This document shows, piece after piece, positions 24,211 through 34,047 of a stretch of 37,080 bases of DNA; positions within the stretch are counted from its first letter, which is position 1; the number at the start of each line of letters is the position of its first letter. A program made the translations under genes and the position numbers. The stretch lies in contig JAFSGB010000011.1 in NCBI GenBank assembly GCA_017434895.1, positions 1-37,080 on the forward strand, given 5' to 3'. The stretch comes from Clostridia bacterium (lineage in GTDB: Bacteria > Bacillota > Clostridia > Oscillospirales > Acutalibacteraceae). The notes below the pieces were generated by a model. The model had not been told where the DNA came from and did not search any database. It was given only the letters and a program-made list of their open reading frames with translations.

Positions 24211-25498
24211 CGCTGTTGTTTTAGGCGCGGGCCTTGCAGGTTGTGAGGCGGCAATACAGTTGGCAAATAAGGGTATTAAGGTAACCCTTTATGAAATGAA
24301 ACCAACCTGTAAAACACCCGCACACAAAAGTGATAATTTCGCCGAGCTGGTCTGTTCAAATTCCCTTAAAGCTTCAAGGGTTGATTCTGCCGCAGGACTT
24401 TTAAAGGAAGAAATGCGAAAATTTGGGTCTGTGTGCCTTAGGGCTGCTGACCGCTCCTCGGTAGAGGCCGGCGGTGCCTTGGCGGTTGACCGAAATATTT
24501 TTTCCTCTCTTATAACCGAGGAAATTAAAAACAATCCCAACATTACAGTAGTTAATGAGGTTGTAGAAATAATCCCTGAAGGCAAGGTTTGTGTTGTTGC
24601 TACGGGTCCTTTAACTGACGGTAAATTAGCCGAGGAAATTTCCAACCTTTATAAGGGAGGAAGTCTCAGCTTTTTCGATGCGGCAGCTCCTATTGTTACC
24701 GCCGAAAGTGTGGATATGTCGATTGCTTTTTTTGCCTCTCGTTACGGCAAAGGCAGTAACGATTACATTAACTGTCCTATGAATAAGGATGAATACGACG
24801 CCTTTCATAATGCATTAATTAACGCTGAATCTGCTCCTTTAAAGGATTTTGATAAGCCGTTTAGTGTGTATGAGGGTTGTATGCCGGTCGAAGTTTTGGC
24901 AAAACGAGGTGAGGATTCAATCCGTTTTGGTCCTCTAAAACCCGTTGGACTACGCGACCCCAGAACCGGTCACAGACCTTGGGCTGTAGTGCAGCTTAGG
25001 AAAGAGAATAAAGAGGGAAGCCTTTACAATTTAGTTGGTTTCCAAACTAACCTTAAATTCCCCGAGCAAAAGAGAGTATTTTCTATGATACCGGGTCTTG
25101 GCAATGCTGAATTTGTTCGCTTTGGTGTTATGCATCGAAATTCCTTTATAAATTCCCCAAAGCTTTTAAACCGCAATTTGTCTCTTAAAGATAATGCTAA
25201 AGTATTTTTTGCAGGACAGATTACGGGTGTCGAGGGTTATATGGAATCTGCGGCGTGCGGTATTGTTGCCGGCATTAACGCTGCGGCTGAAATTTTAGGT
25301 GAGGAACCGCTCGTTTTACCTGAATTTACAATGATGGGAGCACTACTAAATTATGTTTGCGACGAAAGTGTAACTAATTTTCAGCCTATGGGCGCAAATT
25401 TTGGTATTTTACCCCCACTTGACAATAAAATTCGCGATAAGCGAGAAAGATATATGGCTCTGGCAAATCGTTCACTTGACTGGTTTGAAAATATTTAG
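24203..25498 (+). CDS. trmFO: Methylenetetrahydrofolate-tRNA (uracil-5-)-methyltransferase TrmFO
   Basis: A folate- and FAD-dependent enzyme that makes ribothymidine at position 54 in the T loop of tRNA. The 431-residue protein begins with the FAD dinucleotide motif VLGAGLAGCEAA and continues with the family-specific KTPAHKSDNFAELVCSNSLK, EEMRKFGS, and GPLKPVGLRDPRTGHRPWAV; a C-terminal FAD segment is FFAGQITGVEGYMESAA. It overlaps topA by 8 bp, suggesting coupling. The T arms of the two tRNA genes in this window contain TTC at the expected position, the substrate site. Confidence 0.97.
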   Translation: MNNAVVLGAGLAGCEAAIQLANKGIKVTLYEMKPTCKTPAHKSDNFAELVCSNSLKASRVDSAAGLLKEEMRKFGSVCLRAADRSSVEAGGALAVDRNIFSSLITEEIKNNPNITVVNEVVEIIPEGKVCVVATGPLTDGKLAEEISNLYKGGSLSFFDAAAPIVTAESVDMSIAFFASRYGKGSNDYINCPMNKDEYDAFHNALINAESAPLKDFDKPFSVYEGCMPVEVLAKRGEDSIRFGPLKPVGLRDPRTGHRPWAVVQLRKENKEGSLYNLVGFQTNLKFPEQKRVFSMIPGLGNAEFVRFGVMHRNSFINSPKLLNRNLSLKDNAKVFFAGQITGVEGYMESAACGIVAGINAAAEILGEEPLVLPEFTMMGALLNYVCDESVTNFQPMGANFGILPPLDNKIRDKRERYMALANRSLDWFENI

Positions 25499-25509
25499 GA
25501 GAGTTTTTT

Positions 25510-26253
25510 ATGAAAATTGCTACTTTTAATATCCGCTGCCACAATGATAAGAACGGTCACTCAATAGAGGAACGCGCGCCGAGACTTTTTAAAGTTTTGG
25601 AAAGTTGTTCGGCGGACATAATTGCTCTTCAAGAAGCAAGACCTGTTTGGATGTCTATTTTAGAGGAAAGATATTCAAAGGATTATTATATTTTCAATAA
25701 ATATCGTGACCTAAATGCCCCCGAATCTTGCCCTATACTTTTCAAGAAAGATAGGTTTAATCTGCTTGATAAAGGCTATTTTTGGTTTTCAAAAACTCCT
25801 TGGGTGGAGTCTTTTGGTAACGATACGATTTGCAACTGCAAAAGAATTTGCGAATGGGTCTACCTTAAAGATAAGGACACTAAAAAACAGTTTTATATTC
25901 TCAATTTGCATTTTGGCTTCGGTGATAGTTATCAGGTTGAAAGTGTACGTCTGTTAAAGCAGACTACCGATGCTCTCGCAACAGATAATGTAGTTATCTG
26001 TGGTGACTTTAATATGACAACTGACTCTTTAGGCTATAAGGAAGCGGTTAAATATTACACCGATGTAAACACCGTTACCGCAAATTACAAGGGTGTTACC
26101 TTTCATAATTACGGCAACAGTGATGGCAGTCATATTGATTATTTCTTTTTTAAAAAAGGCGGTTTAAATCCCATAAAATACAAGCTGCTTGACGAAACCT
26201 TTGATAGGAAATATCCCTCGGACCACTACGGAATTTTAGTAGAATTTAATTAA
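25510..26253 (+). CDS. Endonuclease/exonuclease/phosphatase (EEP) family protein
   Basis: A 247-residue metal-dependent hydrolase of the EEP (DNase I/AP endonuclease-like) fold. The family residues can be followed: Asn7 in TFNIR, the metal-ligand Glu in IIALQEA (about 43), LHFGF where most members have NTH or a variant, VICGDFNM (about 164-171) with Asp and Asn, HIDYFFF (about 211), and the C-terminal SDHYG with the catalytic His. No signal peptide. Substrates in this family range from DNA ends to phospholipids and phosphoinositides, and the sequence does not decide. It sits 11 bp after trmFO and 18 bp before plsX, within the same-strand run. Confidence 0.88.
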   Translation: MKIATFNIRCHNDKNGHSIEERAPRLFKVLESCSADIIALQEARPVWMSILEERYSKDYYIFNKYRDLNAPESCPILFKKDRFNLLDKGYFWFSKTPWVESFGNDTICNCKRICEWVYLKDKDTKKQFYILNLHFGFGDSYQVESVRLLKQTTDALATDNVVICGDFNMTTDSLGYKEAVKYYTDVNTVTANYKGVTFHNYGNSDGSHIDYFFFKKGGLNPIKYKLLDETFDRKYPSDHYGILVEFN

Positions 26254-26271
26254 AAAATAGGAGTAATAAAA

Positions 26272-27264
26272 ATGCGTGTTGTAATTGATGCTTATGGTGG
26301 CGACAACGCCCCATTGGAAATCGTTAAGGGTGCTAGCCTTGCCTCTAATGAATACGGTTGTGAAATCACCTTAACAGGCGATGAAACTGAAATCAAGCGT
26401 ATTATTGCAGAAAATAATTTAAGCTTTATGGGTGAGCTTAAAATTATACATACCAATGATGTATTTTCAATGCACGACGACCCAACAACACTTTTAAAGA
26501 CTCACAGTGAAAGCTCAATGAGCTTGGCATTTAAGGAACTAAGTGAGGATAGGGCAGATGCTTTTGTTTCCGCCGGCTCCACAGGTGCTATTGTTGTTGG
26601 TGGCACCCTTATTGCTAAACGAATTAAAGGTATTAAAAGACCCGCTTTGGCAGGTATGATACCTTCACCCAAGGGCAATTATATGCTTATGGATATGGGT
26701 GCTAACGCCGAGTGCCGTCCCGAAATGCTCGAGCAATTCGGTATAATGGCAAGTGTTTACCTTAAAAATGTTGAGGGTATCGAAAACCCGACAATCGGAC
26801 TTTTAAATATCGGCACAGAGGATACAAAGGGCACTGAGCTTCAAAAGGAGGCTTATGCACTGCTTGAAAAGGCTCCCATTAATTTTATTGGTAATGTAGA
26901 GTCCCGCGAAATGCCAAAGGGTGAGTGCGATGCAGTAATTACCGACGGATTTACCGGTAATATAGCTTTAAAGCTAATTGAGGGTACGGCAATTACCTTC
27001 TTTAAATTGATTAAAAAGTCATTGTATAAAAGTCTTAAAAATAAGCTTGCCGCTTTGGTTATTAAAAAAGATTTGTACGCCTTAAAGGGTATGATGGATA
27101 GCTCAGAGGTGGGCGGTGCACCGCTTTTAGGTGTTAAAAAGCCTGTTATCAAGGCACATGGCAACTCTGATGCCAAGGCAATTAAAAATGCTGTAAGACA
27201 AGCGATTACCTTTAGCGAAACTAAGGTTATTGATAAAATTTCAGAAAATTTAATTCAAGGATAG
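26272..27264 (+). CDS. plsX: Phosphate acyltransferase PlsX
   Basis: Converts acyl-ACP and phosphate to acyl phosphate, the acyl donor for PlsY in phosphatidic acid synthesis; a peripheral membrane enzyme. The 330-residue protein has the expected opening VVIDAYGGDNAP (usually DAMGGD), MHDDPTTLLKTHSESSM, the AFVSAGSTGAIVVGG glycine-rich segment, MDMGANAECRPE, LLNIGTEDTKGTEL, and VITDGFTGNIALK. GGAG lies at 26261-26264. It is followed after 4 bp by rnc; the acyl carrier protein gene often found between these two is absent here. Confidence 0.96.
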   Translation: MRVVIDAYGGDNAPLEIVKGASLASNEYGCEITLTGDETEIKRIIAENNLSFMGELKIIHTNDVFSMHDDPTTLLKTHSESSMSLAFKELSEDRADAFVSAGSTGAIVVGGTLIAKRIKGIKRPALAGMIPSPKGNYMLMDMGANAECRPEMLEQFGIMASVYLKNVEGIENPTIGLLNIGTEDTKGTELQKEAYALLEKAPINFIGNVESREMPKGECDAVITDGFTGNIALKLIEGTAITFFKLIKKSLYKSLKNKLAALVIKKDLYALKGMMDSSEVGGAPLLGVKKPVIKAHGNSDAKAIKNAVRQAITFSETKVIDKISENLIQG

Positions 27265-27268
27265 GATT

Positions 27269-27949
27269 ATGAAAACTTTACAAGAAAAATTAATGTATAG
27301 CTTTAAAAATGAAAAGCTTTTAATTAATGCTTTAACCCATTCCTCCTATGCTAACGAAGCTCGTGATGGGATTTCCTCTAATGAGCGACTGGAATTTTTA
27401 GGGGATTCGGTTTTGTCTATTGTAGTTTCTGAATATATTTACAAAACCTTTAAAAAGCTTCCCGAGGGTGAGCTTACAAAGTTACGTGCTTCCTTGGTTT
27501 GTGAAAAATCTCTATGCCAATTTTCACGTGAATTAGAGCTGGGAAAATACCTAAGACTCGGCAAGGGCGAAGAAAAAGGCGGAGGCAGAGAGCGTGACTC
27601 TATTTTAGCAGATGCTTTTGAGGCAGTGCTTGCTGCAATTTATCTTGACGGCGGCTTTGAAAATGCCAAAAAACACGTTATGCGTTTTATTACCGACGAA
27701 CTGAAACATACTGATGATGAGGTTTTCAAGGATTATAAAACTGCGTTGCAGGAAATTATTCAGCGTAACCCTGAGGAATCGGTCACATATATACTTACCA
27801 AAGAAAGTGGTCCCGACCATGATAAGGTTTTTGAGGTTGAGGTTCGCCTTAATTCAAATACAATCGGTAGGGGAACCGGTAAAAGTAAAAAGCAAGCAGA
27901 GCAGTCTGCTGCAAAAGAGGTATTACATTTAATGGGTGCCGATATATGA
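27269..27949 (+). CDS. rnc: Ribonuclease III
   Basis: Cleaves double-stranded RNA, including the 16S and 23S precursor stems. The 226-residue protein has the N-terminal RIII domain with LTHSSYANE and the signature NERLEFLGDSVLS (about 38-50), a second acidic cluster in DSILADAFEAVLAAIYLDGG, and a C-terminal double-stranded RNA-binding domain (about 155-224, ending GKSKKQAEQSAAKEVL). Length is normal. The start is 4 bp after plsX and the stop overlaps the radical SAM gene (ATGA), followed by smc and ftsY, a conserved Firmicute order. Confidence 0.97.
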   Translation: MKTLQEKLMYSFKNEKLLINALTHSSYANEARDGISSNERLEFLGDSVLSIVVSEYIYKTFKKLPEGELTKLRASLVCEKSLCQFSRELELGKYLRLGKGEEKGGGRERDSILADAFEAVLAAIYLDGGFENAKKHVMRFITDELKHTDDEVFKDYKTALQEIIQRNPEESVTYILTKESGPDHDKVFEVEVRLNSNTIGRGTGKSKKQAEQSAAKEVLHLMGADI

Positions 27950-28941
27950 GTAAAAAACACTCGAACATTTCGGTTTTTGTACCGCATATTGGTTGTCCGA
28001 ATAAATGTAGCTTTTGTAATCAAAGGCATATCACCGGCACCTTTAAGGCTCCTACTGTCCGTGATGTGGCTATTGCCGTTAAAAATGCTCAAACAAACCC
28101 AAATTACGATTCAAAAAATACAGAAATTGCATATTTTGGCGGCAGCTTTACGGCAATTAACCGCACATATATGCTGCGTCTTTTAAGGGTGGCTTACAGA
28201 TTTGTTAAAAATGGAACGGTCAGCGGAATTAGAATTTCCACCCGACCCGACGCTATTGATGATGAAATTTTAACTCTTTTAAAGCAGTACGGTGTTACTG
28301 CCATTGAATTAGGTGCACAAAGCTTAAACGACCGAGTGTTAAAGAAAAATAATCGAGGTCATTCCGTTTCCGATGTTATTAATGCCTCGTCTAAAATTAA
28401 AGAATACGGCTTTGAGCTGGGACTGCAAATTATGACCGGACTTTATGGTGACACAGAAAATTCTGTTATTAAAACCGCCGAAAAGGTTATTGAAATTAAA
28501 CCGGATACGGTTAGAATTTACCCAACAATAGTTTTAAAAGACACTGATTTAGCGGCGCTATATGCCGACAAAATTTACAAACCCCAAACTCTTGACAGTG
28601 CTGTTACATTAGCATCAAGACTTTACAAAATGTTTGTTGACGCCGGTATATCCGTTATTCGTTTGGGGTTACATTCCGTTGAAAAGGACGCCTTTATTGC
28701 AGGCCCATGGCATCCCGCATTTAGTGAGCTTTGCCAGTCGCAGTTAATGCTCAATGATGTTTTATCAAAGCTTACCGATAAAGGAAATTATATTATTTAT
28801 GTGGGCAAATCCGATGTTTCAAAAATGACGGGGCAAAAGCGAAGTAACCTTATATATCTTGAAAGCAAAGGCTTTAATTGTAAGGTTAAACAAGATGAAA
28901 ATTTAAGTCATTTACAAGTTAGAATAGAAAGAGAAGTGTAA
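27946..28941 (+). CDS. Elp3-like radical SAM protein without acetyltransferase domain
   Basis: A 331-residue radical SAM protein with the cluster motif C-x3-C-x2-C at Cys17, Cys21 and Cys24 (IGCPNKCSFCNQ), the GGSFTAI SAM-binding segment, IRISTRPDAI, and ELGAQSLNDRVLKKNNRGH. These patterns match the radical SAM half of Elp3-type proteins and related YhcC/HemN-like enzymes. The lysine acetyltransferase (HAT) half of true Elp3 tRNA-modifying enzymes is missing; the sequence ends about 35 residues after the last SAM-fold segment. Substrate unknown. It overlaps rnc by 4 bp and precedes smc by 4 bp, a placement recurring in Clostridia, which hints at an RNA-related role but does not prove it. Confidence 0.87.
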   Translation: MSKKHSNISVFVPHIGCPNKCSFCNQRHITGTFKAPTVRDVAIAVKNAQTNPNYDSKNTEIAYFGGSFTAINRTYMLRLLRVAYRFVKNGTVSGIRISTRPDAIDDEILTLLKQYGVTAIELGAQSLNDRVLKKNNRGHSVSDVINASSKIKEYGFELGLQIMTGLYGDTENSVIKTAEKVIEIKPDTVRIYPTIVLKDTDLAALYADKIYKPQTLDSAVTLASRLYKMFVDAGISVIRLGLHSVEKDAFIAGPWHPAFSELCQSQLMLNDVLSKLTDKGNYIIYVGKSDVSKMTGQKRSNLIYLESKGFNCKVKQDENLSHLQVRIEREV

Positions 28942-28945
28942 AAGA

Positions 28946-31900
28946 ATGCTGTTAAGCTCAATACAAGTGCAAGGCTTTAAATCCTTTGCTGACAAAACCG
29001 TGCTTAAATTTGGCAAGGGTATTACCGCAGTTGTAGGTCCTAACGGAAGCGGTAAAAGTAATATTTCCGATGCGGTGCGTTGGGTACTGGGTGAGCAGTC
29101 CACTAAAAGTCTTCGCGGTCAGTCAATGGAGGATGTTATCTTTGGTGGCACCGAAGCCCGCCGTCCCCACGGCTTTTGCGAGGTAACCCTTAATATTGAC
29201 AACACTGATAGAAGTCTTAATTTTGATAATGATTTTGTAAGCGTTACACGCCGTTACTATCGTTCTCACGAAAGTGAGTATGCAATTAACGGTGTTAATG
29301 TGCGTCTTAAGGATATTCATGAACTGTTTATGGATACAGGCCTTGGTCGCGACGGTTATTCAATGATTGGTCAAGGCAAGATTGATAATATTATAAGCTC
29401 AAAATCGGGCGAGAGGCGTGATATTTTTGAAGAAGCCTCAGGTATTTCAAAATATCGTTACCGCAAAATTGAAGCCGAAAGAAAGCTTGTGGCTGCAGAG
29501 GACAATTTACTTCGTCTCCATGATATTTTAGATGAGCTAAAGGCAAGAGTCGGACCCTTAAAGGAGCAAAGCGCCAAGGCGCAAAAATTCCTTGATTTTG
29601 CAGACGAAAAAAAGAAGCTCGAAATAGGGCTTTGGCTTTATACGTTGAATAATTCTAAGGAAACACTTAGAAATCAAGAAAGCAAAATTGACTTAGCACA
29701 GCTTTCTTACCGCGAAATTGAAAAAGAACTTGAGGAATATGACCGCAAAACTGAGGATAATACCGCTTATTTTGCCCGACTTACCTCTGAAATTGAGGGC
29801 GAAAGACTAAATATTTCCTCTACTAATGAGGCAATTGTAAAATTAGGCGGCGAAATTTCTGTAATAGAAAACAGTATTGTCTATAATAATGAAAGCATAG
29901 CCCGTTTAAACGATGAAAAGCAAAATTTGAGCAAAACCGACACCGAAGCAAACGCTGAAATTGAGTTTAAAGAAAAAGAGATAGAGCTTAAAAATGCTTC
30001 TAAAGAAGAATTAAGCAAGAAGTTGAATGTTTTAGAAAGCGAGCTTTCGGAATTACTTAGCGATAGCGACAATATTTCCCGTCAGATTGAGAGTCAAATC
30101 AGAGAATTGAATGTTCTCTCTCAAAGCAGTGCAGACTTGAGGGTTGAAATGGTTACCGCCAACACGTCTTGTGATGATATTAGCGCCCGTGCTGTTTCTT
30201 TAGCCCAGCAGAAAAAAGCAATTGAAGAAAATATTATTTCTTTGCAATCTGAATACAGCGAAACAGAGAACCTTTTGAAGTCTTTAACTGACACCGAAAA
30301 TTCATCCCAAAATATGCTTAGGGGCTTCGAAATTAAATTTGCCTCGGCTAATGAAAAAATCTCGGCTCTTAAAAGTCAGAGTGAAACTTTAAAGCTTGAT
30401 TTAGAGGCTAAAAAGCGTCGCGTTCAAATACTAAAAGACCTTGAAAATAATATGGAGGGTTTTGGTTTAGCAGTTAAAACCGTTTTAGCTCAAAGCAAAA
30501 CCGGTGTTTTAAAGGGGATTTGCGGTACTGTTTCTCAACTGATAGATGTTGAAAATGAATATAGCATTGCTGTTGAAACCGCTTTAGGTAATGCAATTCA
30601 AAATATCGTTACCGAAACTGAGGCTGACGCCAAAAATGCTATTAACTATCTTAAAAATAATAAGAGCGGCAGAGCAACTTTTTTGCCTGTTGCTACCATT
30701 AAGGCGCGTGAGTTTGACGATACCGGCTACGAGGGTATGTTCGGCTTTGTGGGTAACGCTGCAGATTTAGTTAAGTGCGATACCAAATACCGCGAAATTG
30801 TCAAATATTTGCTTGCAGGTACTATTGTTGCAGAGGATATTGATTCTGCCGCTAAAATTGCAAAAAAGTTTGGTTACAAGTTTAAAATTGTAACCTTGGA
30901 CGGTCAAATTATTAATGTAGGAGGGTCCCTTACCGGCGGCTCACTAAGTAAGCATTCTGGTCTGCTTAGCCGTTCAAGTGATATTAAAATTCTTGTGGCA
31001 GAGTCTGAAAAACTGACCCAGTCTTTAAAGGACATAAATGAGAAACTTGATATTGCCATTTTGGATGCTAGTAAAATTGAGGCCGAAATCACTGCTATTA
31101 AAGCAGAGCTTACCACTATTAATGAGGATAAAATCCGCAGTATTGCAGAGATTAAGCGTATTGAAGACTTAATAACTAACGCTCAGAATAATAAATCAGT
31201 AATTGAAAACGAAGAAAAAATAGGCAGTGAAAAACTAATTTCTCTTAGAGAAAAATCTGCCATTTCCTTGGAAAAAATTGCCGAGCTGGATTCTAAGAAA
31301 ACTGCATTACAAACCGAAATTGATAAGATGACCGGCGGCAGAGACACACTATCAACTCGTCGTGACGCTTTGGGTGAAAAAATTACTGCAGTTAAGCTTA
31401 GTGTTATTGAGACCGAAAAGGATATTGAGTCGCTCATTTTATCTAAGGAAACCATTTATAATCTTATTTCCACCCGTGAAAAGCGTGCTTTGGAGATTGA
31501 CAGTGAAATTAATGAGTTGCAGCTTAAAAACGCTGCCCTTAATGATACGATTATTAATGCTAACACTGAGATAACCAAGCTTAAAGAAAAAATTACACAG
31601 GCTGAGCAGAGCATTACAGCTATGCTCCAAAAGCGTAACGAGACCGAAAAAGCGGGAGTTGAGCTTCGTAGCAGTGAGCGTGAAAAAACCTCCAAGCGAG
31701 AGCAAATTGGTGGTGAATTAGCCCGTCTTATTGAGCGCAAAGAGGTTATGATGCGGGAATATGACGAGGTTATCGCCAAACTGTTTGACGAGTATCAGCT
31801 AACACGCACCGAGGCGGAAAATCTGGGCTTTGAGATTGAAAAGCCAAGTGAGGCTAAGAAAACTCTGGCGGAAATTAAGACCAAAATCAGAAATCTCGGT

Positions 31901-32524
31901 AATGTGAATGTTGCCGCTATTGAGGAATACAAAGAGGTCAGTGAGCGCTACGAATTTTTATCCGCACAGGTTGAGGATGTTGAAAAAACTCGCACCGAGC
32001 TTTATAAGTTAATTAATCAGCTTACTACCCAAATGAGAGATATTTTTATTGTTGAATTCCAGAAAATTAGTGATAATTTTTCCAAAACCTTTGTGGAATT
32101 ATTCGGTGGAGGAAGTGCAAATCTGTCGCTTTCTGACCCCGATAATATTTTGGAAAGCGGTATTGATATTAATGTTAAGCTTCCAGGTAAAAGCGTTCCA
32201 AACTTGGACGGCCTTTCGGGAGGAGAAAAAGCACTTGTTGCTTTGTCACTTTACTTTGCAATTATGCGTGTAAATGCACCACCATTCTGCTTCCTTGACG
32301 AGGTTGACACCGCTCTTGACGATATTAACGTTGACCGCTTTGCAGATTATATGAAAAACAGTAATTTTGCAACTCAATTTATCTGTGTTACTCACCGCCG
32401 CGGTACAATGGAAGCCGCAGATATGCTTTACGGTGTAACAATGCAGGAAAAGGGTATTACAAAGCTTTTAGAGCTTAATGTTAGTGAGCTTGAAAAGAAA
32501 TTAGATATTACCGAAACCGCATAA
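28946..32524 (+). CDS. smc: Chromosome segregation protein SMC
   Basis: The condensin ATPase that organises and segregates the chromosome. The 1192-residue length is standard. The N-terminal head has Walker A GPNGSGKSNI (about 32-41) and the Q-loop region VLGEQSTKSLRG. Two very long coiled coils flank a hinge domain (about 500-670: GICGTVSQLIDVENEY ... TLDGQIINVGGSLTGGS). The C-terminal head has signature LSGGEKALVALSLYFA (about 1090) and Walker B FCFLDEVDTALDD. ScpA and ScpB partners are not in the window. It lies between the radical SAM gene and ftsY. Confidence 0.98.
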   Translation: MLLSSIQVQGFKSFADKTVLKFGKGITAVVGPNGSGKSNISDAVRWVLGEQSTKSLRGQSMEDVIFGGTEARRPHGFCEVTLNIDNTDRSLNFDNDFVSVTRRYYRSHESEYAINGVNVRLKDIHELFMDTGLGRDGYSMIGQGKIDNIISSKSGERRDIFEEASGISKYRYRKIEAERKLVAAEDNLLRLHDILDELKARVGPLKEQSAKAQKFLDFADEKKKLEIGLWLYTLNNSKETLRNQESKIDLAQLSYREIEKELEEYDRKTEDNTAYFARLTSEIEGERLNISSTNEAIVKLGGEISVIENSIVYNNESIARLNDEKQNLSKTDTEANAEIEFKEKEIELKNASKEELSKKLNVLESELSELLSDSDNISRQIESQIRELNVLSQSSADLRVEMVTANTSCDDISARAVSLAQQKKAIEENIISLQSEYSETENLLKSLTDTENSSQNMLRGFEIKFASANEKISALKSQSETLKLDLEAKKRRVQILKDLENNMEGFGLAVKTVLAQSKTGVLKGICGTVSQLIDVENEYSIAVETALGNAIQNIVTETEADAKNAINYLKNNKSGRATFLPVATIKAREFDDTGYEGMFGFVGNAADLVKCDTKYREIVKYLLAGTIVAEDIDSAAKIAKKFGYKFKIVTLDGQIINVGGSLTGGSLSKHSGLLSRSSDIKILVAESEKLTQSLKDINEKLDIAILDASKIEAEITAIKAELTTINEDKIRSIAEIKRIEDLITNAQNNKSVIENEEKIGSEKLISLREKSAISLEKIAELDSKKTALQTEIDKMTGGRDTLSTRRDALGEKITAVKLSVIETEKDIESLILSKETIYNLISTREKRALEIDSEINELQLKNAALNDTIINANTEITKLKEKITQAEQSITAMLQKRNETEKAGVELRSSEREKTSKREQIGGELARLIERKEVMMREYDEVIAKLFDEYQLTRTEAENLGFEIEKPSEAKKTLAEIKTKIRNLGNVNVAAIEEYKEVSERYEFLSAQVEDVEKTRTELYKLINQLTTQMRDIFIVEFQKISDNFSKTFVELFGGGSANLSLSDPDNILESGIDINVKLPGKSVPNLDGLSGGEKALVALSLYFAIMRVNAPPFCFLDEVDTALDDINVDRFADYMKNSNFATQFICVTHRRGTMEAADMLYGVTMQEKGITKLLELNVSELEKKLDITETA

Positions 32525-32538
32525 TTTAGGAGAATTTT

Positions 32539-33450
32539 ATGGGATTATTCAGCAAAATAAAAGAGGGACTACAAAAAACCCGCTCCTCAATAGCAGACAG
32601 TGTTAACAGTATTATTAATAGCTTTACTAAAATTGACGAGGAATTCTTTGATGAACTTGAAGAAATTCTTGTTATGTCTGACGTTGGAGTTGCAACCTCT
32701 ACCGATATTTGCAACAAAATGAGGGCAAAAATTAAAGAAACAGGTGAGACTGACCCTAACAACATCAAGTCTATGATGAAAGAGATTATCGTAGAAATGA
32801 TGGGTGAGGACGAGGGATTACATCTTGAAACAAAGCCCTCGGTTATTCTTGTAATAGGTGTTAACGGAGTCGGTAAAACAACATCAATAGGCAAAATTTC
32901 CGCTCAGCTTAAAAGCAGCGGTAAAAATGTGGTGCTTGGTGCTGCTGATACCTTCCGTGCCGCTGCAATTGAACAGCTAGGAATTTGGGCAGAGCGTGCG
33001 GGAGTACAGATGGTTAAAAGTGTTGAAGGTACTGACCCAGCATCGGTTGTGTTTGATACCATTGCTTCAGCTAAAGCTCATAATGCAGATGTTATTATTT
33101 GCGACACCGCAGGCAGACTTCACAACAAAAAGAATTTAATGGACGAGCTTGCAAAAATTAACCGTGTAGTTTCTCGAGAATTGCCTGAAGCCTCTGTTGA
33201 GACACTTTTGGTGCTAGATGCTACAACAGGCCAAAATGCTGTCAACCAAGCGAGAGAGTTTAAAAACGTAACCGATATTACTGGTATAGTTTTAACCAAG
33301 CTTGACGGCACTGCTAAGGGCGGAATTATAATTCCAATTAAAAACGAGCTTAATATTCCCGTGAAATTTATCGGTGTTGGCGAGGGTATTGACGATTTAC
33401 AACCCTTCAATGTAAAGGAATTTGCAGACGCAATAATTGACGGTGAATAA
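32539..33450 (+). CDS. ftsY: Signal recognition particle receptor FtsY
   Basis: The SRP receptor GTPase that docks ribosome-SRP complexes at the membrane. The 303-residue protein has only a short N-terminal region before the helical N domain, as usual in Firmicutes (no long acidic A domain). The GTPase domain shows G1 [14 protein letters not shown] (from about 107), the insertion-box region with [14 protein letters not shown]3 [16 protein letters not shown] (about 187), and G4 [10 protein letters not shown] (about 253), with [12 protein letters not shown] near the end. AGGAG precedes the start. It follows smc by 14 bp. Confidence 0.98.
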   Translation: MGLFSKIKEGLQKTRSSIADSVNSIINSFTKIDEEFFDELEEILVMSDVGVATSTDICNKMRAKIKETGETDPNNIKSMMKEIIVEMMGEDEGLHLETKPSVILVIGVNGVGKTTSIGKISAQLKSSGKNVVLGAADTFRAAAIEQLGIWAERAGVQMVKSVEGTDPASVVFDTIASAKAHNADVIICDTAGRLHNKKNLMDELAKINRVVSRELPEASVETLLVLDATTGQNAVNQAREFKNVTDITGIVLTKLDGTAKGGIIIPIKNELNIPVKFIGVGEGIDDLQPFNVKEFADAIIDGE

Positions 33451-33451
33451 T

Positions 33452-34036
33452 ATGAAAATATTTATTGCTACAAAAAATCAAAAAAAGCTTGTAGAGCTTA
33501 CAAGAATTTTAATTCCGTTAGGCTTTGAGGTTTTGAGCGAAAAGGATTTGGACTCGCCCTTAGAGGAAATTGAGGAAACCGGCACAACCTTTAAAGAAAA
33601 TGCAATATTAAAGGCAAAAGCCGGTCTTAAAAAAACAGGTTATATCTCTGTTGCAGACGATTCGGGTATTTGTGTGGATTACTTAAGCGGTGCCCCTGGT
33701 ATATTTTCGGCAAGATATTCGGGCGGAAATGATACCGATAACAACAACAAGCTTTTAAAGGAATTAGAGGGAATTCCTATGAAAAAAAGACAAGCCCACT
33801 ATACCGCCGCGATTGCTTGTGTTTTTCCCGATGGCAGAGAATTTACAGTTGAAGGTCAGTGCCACGGGCATATTGCACTCGAACCGCAAGAGGGAAACGG
33901 CGGTTTTGGTTATGACCCACTGTTTATAAGCGAAAACGGACCCTTTAGTCAGCTGACCGCCGAACAAAAGGACACTATTAGCCACAGAGGTAAGGCCCTT
34001 AGATTATTTAAGGAAGAAATAGAAAAATACCTATAG
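33452..34036 (+). CDS. rdgB: XTP/dITP diphosphatase (RdgB/HAM1 family)
   Basis: Hydrolyses non-canonical purine triphosphates (dITP, XTP) to monophosphates so they are not built into nucleic acids. The 194-residue protein has the family pattern IFIATKNQKKLVEL at the start, EETGTTFKENAILKA, the ADDSGICVDYLSGAPGIFSARYS active-site region, and GNGGFGYDPLF, ending SHRGKALRLF. ATG at 33452 lies one base after the ftsY stop; a reading from 33437 would overlap ftsY. Coupled to ftsY, followed 11 bp later by the histidine phosphatase gene. Confidence 0.95.
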   Translation: MKIFIATKNQKKLVELTRILIPLGFEVLSEKDLDSPLEEIEETGTTFKENAILKAKAGLKKTGYISVADDSGICVDYLSGAPGIFSARYSGGNDTDNNNKLLKELEGIPMKKRQAHYTAAIACVFPDGREFTVEGQCHGHIALEPQEGNGGFGYDPLFISENGPFSQLTAEQKDTISHRGKALRLFKEEIEKYL

Positions 34037-34047
34037 GATGTGATTTA

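Noticed and set aside
29123-31779. Several long minus-strand ORFs inside smc
   Set aside because: They are frame shadows of the coiled-coil coding sequence, rich in Ser/Leu as expected from complementing Glu/Lys-rich codons, and lack ribosome sites.
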